This document shows positions 61,301 to 64,000 of a stretch of DNA of 64,000 nucleotides, piece by piece. The stretch spans positions 1,054,001-1,118,000 of the forward strand of contig NZ_JAGFBU010000001.1 of the NCBI RefSeq assembly GCF_017948675.1, given 5' to 3'. How positions within the stretch are numbered: the stretch's first letter is position 1; each line of letters opens with the position of its first letter. The position numbers and the translations under genes were made by a program. Origin of the DNA: Flavobacterium flabelliforme. Lineage in GTDB: Bacteria > Bacteroidota > Bacteroidia > Flavobacteriales > Flavobacteriaceae. The notes beneath the pieces are model-generated. The model was given only the letters and a program-made list of their open reading frames with translations. It had not been told where the DNA came from and did no database searches.

Positions 61301-64000
61301 CAAAGTACACATATTACTATCTTGCACTTGTACCGTAACATTCCCAGCAACTCCAATAGCATACGTATTTGAGGTATCGAATGCTCCTCCGTTAAAACTA
61401 TATTTATAAGGAGCAGTTCCTGTAGTAGGAACGTCAACTGTAATAATTGCATCTTGAGTTGCATTGAGAGCACCACAAGAAAGCGGTGTAGTGACTGTAG
61501 CAGTTGTTACTAATTGAGTTGGTTCAGATAAAGTAATTGACTCACTAAAAGTACAATTTTTACTGTCTTTCATTACAACATCATAAGTTCCTGCCGTTAA
61601 GCCAGTAGCCGTTATACCATTAGCAATAGTAGAAAAAGCAACTACACTTACCCCTTTTTTGATGGAATAAGTAAATGGTGCTAATCCTGTTGGATTCGTG
61701 ATAGTAATCACTCCATTAGAACCTCCAAAACAACTAATATTAGTTTTGTTACTTAAAAAAGTAGGTGTTGTTTTTTGTGTTATTTCTATAATATTGGAAA
61801 CCGCAGTACATCCTGCGTTATCCGTAACTCTAATTTGGTAATTACCTGCAACGGCAACATCAAACGGTGAGTTTACTGGTGTCCAAGCACCTGCTCCGTT
61901 AAGTTGTACTTCATAAGAAGTATAAGTTTTAGAACCTTCTGATGCTACAAAACTAATTCTTGCATCACTAATACAATCTAAATCTTTAACACGAGTAGCT
62001 AAAATAGTTAACTCTGGTTTTACGATATAGGTTGCCGTTGCCGAACAATTGTTAGCATCTGTTGCTATTATGGTATAAGTTCCACTTGCTTTAATATTAT
62101 AGTTAGTTCCTGTAATGGCTGTACCATTTACAGTGTACTTATGCGTTCCTGTACCTAAATTAAATAATGTAGACACATCTAGTGATGGTGTTGATCCTGC
62201 AACAAAACATAGTGCCGCTGGAGCTGGTGTTTTTGTTGATGGTGACGCATCTCGGGTAATTACTCTATAAAAAGGTCCAGCAATACAACCATTCTGATCC
62301 ATAACATATACATCCCAATCTAAATTAGTTTGATTTACACCTGTATTAATAGTAGTATTTGTAGTTGCAAAAGCTCCTGCTGAAGGTTGTGAAGCTCCTT
62401 TTACAACATATGCATATTTGTAATTCTTTATTCCACCAGTGGCATTAACCACAATAGTAGACTCCGACTTATTACAATTTACATTTGTTGCAGTAACGGT
62501 GTCAATGAGAATTTGTGTTGCAGCAGCAACCACTACTGCATTTGAAGTTTGAGAACAGCCTGTTGTTTTATCCGTAACTGTTAAGGTATAGCTACCAGTT
62601 CCCAATCCTGTAACTTTAACTTCATTACCTGTCTGGACAATTGTTCCTAAATTCGGACTCAATACATAAGTAAAATTAGTTGAACTACTAGGTTCCGTAA
62701 TGGTAAAAGTAGCAGTACCATCTTTAGCATTAAAACATTTTTCGTCTGTTTTTACTCCTGAAACTTTAATTTTAATTCCATCTGCAATAGATTGTGATAC
62801 TTGTTTAGTACATCCGTTGGCATCTTTAACTTCAAATGTATAAGCTCCTGCAATAAGACCAGAAAATGTTCCACTAGAAGTAGTTCCTACTAAAGTAGGA
62901 CCAGAAATTACTGTATACGTATAAGGTGCAAGTCCTCCTACTGATGTTAATGTTAGGCTAGTAGTAGTAAAACCAGGATTACATGTTATAGCTGCTGGTG
63001 TAGAGAAATTAATTCCTGTTGGCGGAGTTAATTTTTTAACCGTAATGTCTTTAGAAACGGTAATACAACCATTTACATCTTTTACTTGGTAAGAGATAAT
63101 TTGATCTGAAATACCATTGTCAACAACATCATAGAAATTATCTGCTATATAAGCCTGTCCTTTAAAACTATATTGAAAAGGTGCTGTTCCTCCTACTGCC
63201 GTAACAGTAACTCTAGTAGTCGTACTACAAGTTGTTGTGGGCGGCGCAGCTGCTGAAGCTGATAAAACATCAGTAGGTTCCGTTATAGTAACTGATGCAG
63301 GTGTAGATGTACAACCCAATGCATCGGTAACTACAATTTCATAATTACCAGCAATTAATCCAGTAATACTACTAGTAGTAAAAGTAGCCGTTGGAGCTGT
63401 GGTTCTTTTTATACTATACGTAAATGGCGCTTTTCCAGAAGGATTTGTAATCGTAATACTTCCTGTAGCATCCCCTTTACATTTTACATTTTCATGATTA
63501 AAAGAGTAAGTAATAACAGTAGGTTTGGTATTTACAACAACGTCTGTTGAAAAAGCTTCACAAGCAGGTGTAGCAGAATCTGTAACTTTAAATTTATAGG
63601 TTCCAGCAATAGCCGTTACATATGGACTTGTAGTTGAGGTATAAGTCGTACTTCCATTAAAAGAAACAGCAAACGTATAAGCTCCCTTTCCTCCTTTTGG
63701 TGTTAAATCAATAGTGGTATTTGGCGTACACGTTACATCTACTTTTGGTGTTGCTATTAGTGTTAACTGTTCTGCAATTACGTAAGGAGTAGTAGCTACA
63801 CAACCAAAACCGTCTTTTATCGCTAGCGTATAACTTCCAGGTGTTAAACTAAAATTTGAACTTGCTTGAAAATTAATACCATCTTTACTGTAAGTTGGAG
63901 TTCCTACAGTAGTTCCTGTGATATTCACCGGTATTGGTGTTCCCACATAACAAGGTGGAGTTAATGGATTAATTTTTGGAGCGTCTTCTGAAGCAATTGT
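49358..64000 (-). CDS. sprB: Giant SprB-like gliding adhesin, C-terminal 4,880 residues (5' end outside window)
   Basis: The frame is open at 64000, so the N-terminus is missing. The visible part is almost all SprB repeats of about 80-90 residues. Each tends to start with a Cys (VxCxG) and end with VTDANGC or a variant, so two cysteines per repeat could form disulfides. Repeats are organised in a superrepeat of about 600 residues down to about 53 kb; the remainder is less regular. The C-terminus (IPNNFTPNGDNIND ... YNGEELPSGDYWYILKL ... GHFTLYR) is a type B T9SS sorting domain of the gliding-motility C-terminal kind. In F. johnsoniae SprB is about 6,500 residues and moves along the cell surface. 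The sprF-type gene follows. Orthology to SprB rests on size, repeats and context. Confidence 0.85.
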   Translation of the reverse strand, partial: TIASEDAPKINPLTPPCYVGTPIPVNITGTTVGTPTYSKDGINFQASSNFSLTPGSYTLAIKDGFGCVATTPYVIAEQLTLIATPKVDVTCTPNTTIDLTPKGGKGAYTFAVSFNGSTTYTSTTSPYVTAIAGTYKFKVTDSATPACEAFSTDVVVNTKPTVITYSFNHENVKCKGDATGSITITNPSGKAPFTYSIKRTTAPTATFTTSSITGLIAGNYEIVVTDALGCTSTPASVTITEPTDVLSASAAAPPTTTCSTTTRVTVTAVGGTAPFQYSFKGQAYIADNFYDVVDNGISDQIISYQVKDVNGCITVSKDITVKKLTPPTGINFSTPAAITCNPGFTTTSLTLTSVGGLAPYTYTVISGPTLVGTTSSGTFSGLIAGAYTFEVKDANGCTKQVSQSIADGIKIKVSGVKTDEKCFNAKDGTATFTITEPSSSTNFTYVLSPNLGTIVQTGNEVKVTGLGTGSYTLTVTDKTTGCSQTSNAVVVAAATQILIDTVTATNVNCNKSESTIVVNATGGIKNYKYAYVVKGASQPSAGAFATTNTTINTGVNQTNLDWDVYVMDQNGCIAGPFYRVITRDASPSTKTPAPAALCFVAGSTPSLDVSTLFNLGTGTHKYTVNGTAITGTNYNIKASGTYTIIATDANNCSATATYIVKPELTILATRVKDLDCISDARISFVASEGSKTYTSYEVQLNGAGAWTPVNSPFDVAVAGNYQIRVTDNAGCTAVSNIIEITQKTTPTFLSNKTNISCFGGSNGVITITNPTGLAPFTYSIKKGVSVVAFSTIANGITATGLTAGTYDVVMKDSKNCTFSESITLSEPTQLVTTATVTTPLSCGALNATQDAIITVDVPTTGTAPYKYSFNGGAFDTSNTYAIGVAGNVTVQVQDSNMCTLAAVITVPVAALNIPKLALITGTTLYCAPLPSTTSTVQVSTIAGTGVAPLSYTLVSGPSAGTTTATPGEFKNLIAGTYVFKVTDDNGCTDTQSYTVKSLVTINAVVASQIDVKCYGDATGSVKITVSGFTGTYTASLVSGTGTITPVGATTNTTIDVTGLVQGAYTLRVLDNVTGCSKDVTFTIAEPTAVTLTLTSNKNANCNTPLATVTVTAAGGRSPYSYAFISTTGNPAAGDYILNKNTANLNPATATWYVWVKDANGCEKQLATPVTIVKDPAAKINLPAQQCFNGSPFTITLTGTGTGTLKYSVNGIPITGNTYSITAAGTYKLGVVDANNCDDFVNYTVDKQILATSFLDKDITCVAPIDASITVNITNGTGPYSYQIYDGVTTVGSVVTGIATTTFTNTFATPGNYSFLVTDSKGCTVQTNKQLVTPTVIPVITSVVQPINKMILCHDEETAEIVVTYDNTIGTAPFIINVKNNTTGKDYGEQTTGLKAGVYTITLTDARGCATTSTITITDPPAIVIDAVAAPITCDAFGVSKGSVTINGVTGGKAPYDYFVTGKFYTNSALGETGGTVVFNVVDPGIYQVIVKDANGCTAIVADLKVASDVKDLDISVVLPPANCTTGGSATVAVGALSTNITGNGPFFFQIYTGQPQIYPAGTWLAESSTGSKKATFTNLTPGVSYSFVIFDSLTGCYFTSPAATAIPSNSTLVAAVSAVSNVACKGDSNGKVAFSVTSLYAVSTPITYEIFEATTKTSTSITGVGTVPANGNISFVNIGPLPIGAYYILIKEDVGGTNAGCSVATANFNITESLELLTVTASNTKKVNCNANSGVITASAQKGTGPYKYQYLLATATPPTASSLLWIDSTTYKTSVTGNYIVYAKDAYGCIQSTPVTVDPEIAPAIGTITPASLCYTGTAIAVTVTADATTILPVTYSVNQGAIIGGYSNNNVFNLTPGTYTLNIKDGYGCIASAPFTVKEQLTLNPIAIKKVDCKTAVPNGGITVKADGGNTVLPATYTYSITAGPTINSTGAATGIFTDLADGNYTFEVSDGTCTATTTATIDALVPIVPTAAAGIPLCVGQATTVIINATGGTGTYTYQKGAAPTLPTETNNEFNQTVAEGEVTYYIKDANDCVETIKVTVTDPTPIAIPTIVVDQMRCGGGNDPIDATITVTTSGGTNNFVYSFDNGFSYSSNNIRKTTTAGTYNIIVKDSNGCTTVMIPIVIDALDPPKITGFVPTQMTCPALTSDVKINYSKGIGTVTYTLVSGPSFPNNSGDTSGTYIGLLAGDYMFRVTDSKGCTDEKLYTVQKLPALQLVPNVVYNVKCKGGATGKATFTASSTTAPGAFTFSVATTPFGLPVISSRLGDVITLEDLAIGTYDVTIKDITTNCEITKSVTITEPALDLSIGAVPSNVSCDKPISQITMSPAGGTPNYKYAIVPPGFSGAIIFSDVTTIDTSTLTNGVATPLGMTWAVEVYVQDANLCTAMIPITITKDDTPTVSVPTLASNQCTAAGNYTFVATGTGVLPLSFSINGTDFFTSTGTTYTFTVPAPTAATQAYTVTVKDGNGCIATSATAVTVYKPLQLAVTQVKDLTCAPAATTAATFTFSATDGNNASYTFAVSIDSAPFATITSPYANSTVGTYVFQVTDANNCTVQSDPFKVTAPIDPAIASTVISSPIECFGGTATLTVNVDLSKGVAPYTFVLSGATNNTGDSSGIYTGLVAGTYSVVVTDAKGCSSAVATQVINNPPLLIASATQSINTTCSTATVITVVGSGGTPTATGTGYSYSFDNGFSYDTLNTKTVNDNGAIQTILYSVKDANGCTTVPQPIVVNPLNKPTDLDFIVTVAPTCPIPSSTISVKATNGVGSLTFEIIEFNGVAPATSFVVPTTGFADPAVFAGLLPGDYLFRVTDANGCAYQELYPVKAVTKIAIVGALKAAISCNAANGINNNGSATFTVTGFSATGNYSVVTSPPLAPSQISNVGDVITLTGLSVGTYTVTVTDNTTGCQKDDSVTLVEPVAITFTTAATKVFCSRQKSTITVSNVVGGTGVYTYAVVKTGALAPIATVYTDNPVLEVSTNLTDLSWDVYVKDANGCVSAPVTTPIIYNAAPTIDPAAPLCFVGSTLTVDLDALSNTYNGVKSYTVDGLAIADKMATFNAPGTYLLGVKDDNGCEETVPYTIEKQLLATASLTKDLFCTGVVAAEITVDIKEGVAPYTYQMYLNGTAVGTVTGGVVSTFTENVTTPGIYTFEITDSNAASCTVTTDTVEVTNPSTPTFTTSQVNVKCNGESNGSITVIPANGVAPYTFVLSGAINNTGDSSGIYTGLAAGSYTIVVTDAKGCSSVATGAIVITEPGILTATDSYPANNTCSVATLITVAASNGTQTGVLTGYYYNFNSNGYDSDNTFTVNDNGAIQTVTYTVKDANGCETAPKTITINPLNKPTDLDFTVTVAPICPTPTSTISVKATNGVGALTFEIIEFNGVAPATPIVVTTPGFADPAVFAGLLPGEYTFKVTDANGCSYQELITVDAVVNIVVTGQPVADMSCNTGDDGKVEFNISRFSGNYNYSITKDGVAFGTLVANSTLSTIPLTGLGHGTYEITVLDNTTLCQAVATAVVKQPSIVTVALVNMDNANCKTAAQATVVGNGGTPGYTYSFVPTTAGPGTFGPSDSEALDPAISTTWYVYAKDSNNCISAPLTINVVTDPLPAGFTAAVVSQCPSATGTYDIVVTIGTGMAPYEYSIGSGFQTSTTFTVNVAKAYDLIVKDRFGCEFTFPAAVTILPALGLDATITALPSCTDGDGVVDLVALGGSTNYEYRKGTGVYVPTSQFTGVSSGLNTFEVRDKSTNCTFSVTVDLVVATPITGFALASTDVSCNGGNDGTITATMTNAAVGINDNPIYTYQIIAPTIGAIQTDNVFNGLTKGTYTVEITSGRGCKETAIISVDEPALITVPAPVVTPFACAAGTNGTNFATITVNGVAGGSSNYTIYEFFKNNVSVQRGPSNSYIEVDYAGGSYTVDVYDDKNCVGSTTVAISIPAYTKLEQINVVVTTAITCNNPESITVTAVDALGNAIAGIDYVLKTDANVILQTNTTGIFTGLPIGNYIITATNPLTGCTIRTDHYVNTPNTFELKLDSVVDAICFGDANGSAQVTFIDRVINATDLDQAGIFDYIVKDAAGNTVVSLTRSTGVTVTIPSLKAGTYSIDATLVNTPFCTASTNFTISQPNAKLTIAETHTEITCIAGNNDGTISVTATGGWPGDYEFELIATNPALNVSYSAVSDFLNLTAGTYTINVKDSKGCVDTIIVQLANPTPITFTAAASATLLSCFGDTTATITVSTPTGGSGSYLYTLITTLTDGTITSNGPQLDNIFTNLGVGSYQVQVSDTWNCSSVSTTPIVISEPTKVVASLVKATGITCKTDATLTLSVVGGKAPYTYSADPNFATSINMTGSSITFPVIVGTYNYYVKDANGCISFASNDIKIDNLEPLLPNLDVLNAMVSCKGSATGVIVANASGGLGNYVYTLLDGAGNAIPTAVQTTPGRFDNLLAGFYQVIVVSGDCSSTSQIVEIKEPSTSLSYTPKVSNITCNGAKNGRIEIIASGGTGEIKYAISPRMDQFFDTGVFENLVPDVYQVVIQDANGCFEVYDFEIKEPLELLSDIVPGSINEEFCAGDKDGAFSIDIEGGTLPYSVSLDDRNGTYTTGSLTQTFFDFNGLAGGDHTVYIRDANGCTTVVTAPLKESVTMNPKAVVQYDCVNNAAANTVTITIDDSITDPSEVDYAIDGGTFQSSSIFTNVAPGFHTVIARNLNGCEQPTVNFEVIQVNPLTLVLNDGGLNEIVAVATGGGGNYTYTFNGENYGSTSSFIIYKSGDYTVTVTDANGCTATATRYFTYIDVCIPNNFTPNGDNINDTWAPGCTVNYKDLVFSIFDRYGRKIGTYRVGQEWDGKYNGEELPSGDYWYILKLNDKKDDREFVGHFTLYR
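53100..64000 (-). repeat. Superrepeat of about 1.8 kb within the SprB-like gene
   Basis: A marker repeat with the motif LCF.G or a variant before a YTVNG-like segment occurs near 63950, 62210, 60450, 58560, 56770, 54940 and 53140. That is seven times at intervals of 1.74-1.89 kb. Between markers the same order of repeat subtypes recurs. The clearest pair is 53770-54400 and 55582-56212, in exact register at a 1,812-base shift (604 codons) with long near-identical DNA stretches. Confidence 0.8.

Noticed and set aside
49358..64000. Many plus-strand frames opposite the SprB-like gene
   Set aside because: They are short, Thr/Val-biased shadows of the repeat codons and repeat with the same period as the real gene.

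Overview
The window looks like a chromosome segment of a gliding Flavobacteriaceae bacterium, most likely Flavobacterium or a close relative. It is AT-rich and carries gldH, an SprB-type giant adhesin with a type B type IX secretion (T9SS) C-terminal domain, and an SprF/PorP gene. Several upstream regions contain the Bacteroidota -7 element TAnnTTTG. I see no rRNA, tRNA, CRISPR array, prophage or complete composite transposon.

Layout. 1-873: end of a U32 peptidase gene and a ferredoxin gene. 977-4815 (minus): four exported proteins of unknown function in one probable operon. 5261-9338 (plus): PSP1/RicT-like gene, gldH and a class A penicillin-binding protein. 9401-10832 (plus): two-subunit 3-oxoacid CoA-transferase. 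10917-16313 (minus): a 55-residue membrane protein, an SpmA/SpmB-like protein, a 3'-5' exonuclease, Ogt, a DUF2207 protein whose signal peptide is out of frame across a T10 tract, and a cytochrome c lipoprotein.

16442-33939 is dominated by haem synthesis. hemA-hemC-[TrkH-TrkA K+ uptake pair]-hemD-hemE and then a 126-residue unknown, a GNAT gene, hemF and hemB lie on the minus strand. hemH and hemJ lie on the plus strand behind a PchR-like AraC regulator. An exported protein resembling truncated globins and two small membrane-anchored proteins sit between the two arms. Together these encode every step from glutamyl-tRNA to protohaem except glutamate-1-semialdehyde aminotransferase (HemL). Two different REP-associated tyrosine transposases (RAYTs), each hugged by its own palindrome family, are inserted in the minus-strand arm. 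The second has a BIME-like array of eight palindromes beside it.

33941-43165 (plus, with a minus island at 36851-39334): NtrY-like histidine kinase, enoyl-CoA hydratase, a hypothetical protein, HD hydrolase, acyl-ACP desaturase, PlsC, then rnpA-DUF4349-S41 protease-double OmpA. 43166-48182 (minus): ElaA-type acetyltransferase, DUF4837 lipoprotein, LysM lytic transglycosylase and pgk. 48336-64000 (minus): sprF and the C-terminal 4,880 residues of the sprB-like adhesin, whose N-terminus lies outside the window. This adhesin shows a superrepeat of about 600 residues built from shorter SprB repeats.

The observations I rate highest are the two RAYT/palindrome systems in the haem cluster, the T10 frameshift in the DUF2207 signal peptide, the exported globin-like protein beside the haem genes, the unknown four-gene exported operon and the 604-codon superrepeat of the adhesin. 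No database search was possible; family names come from recognised motifs.
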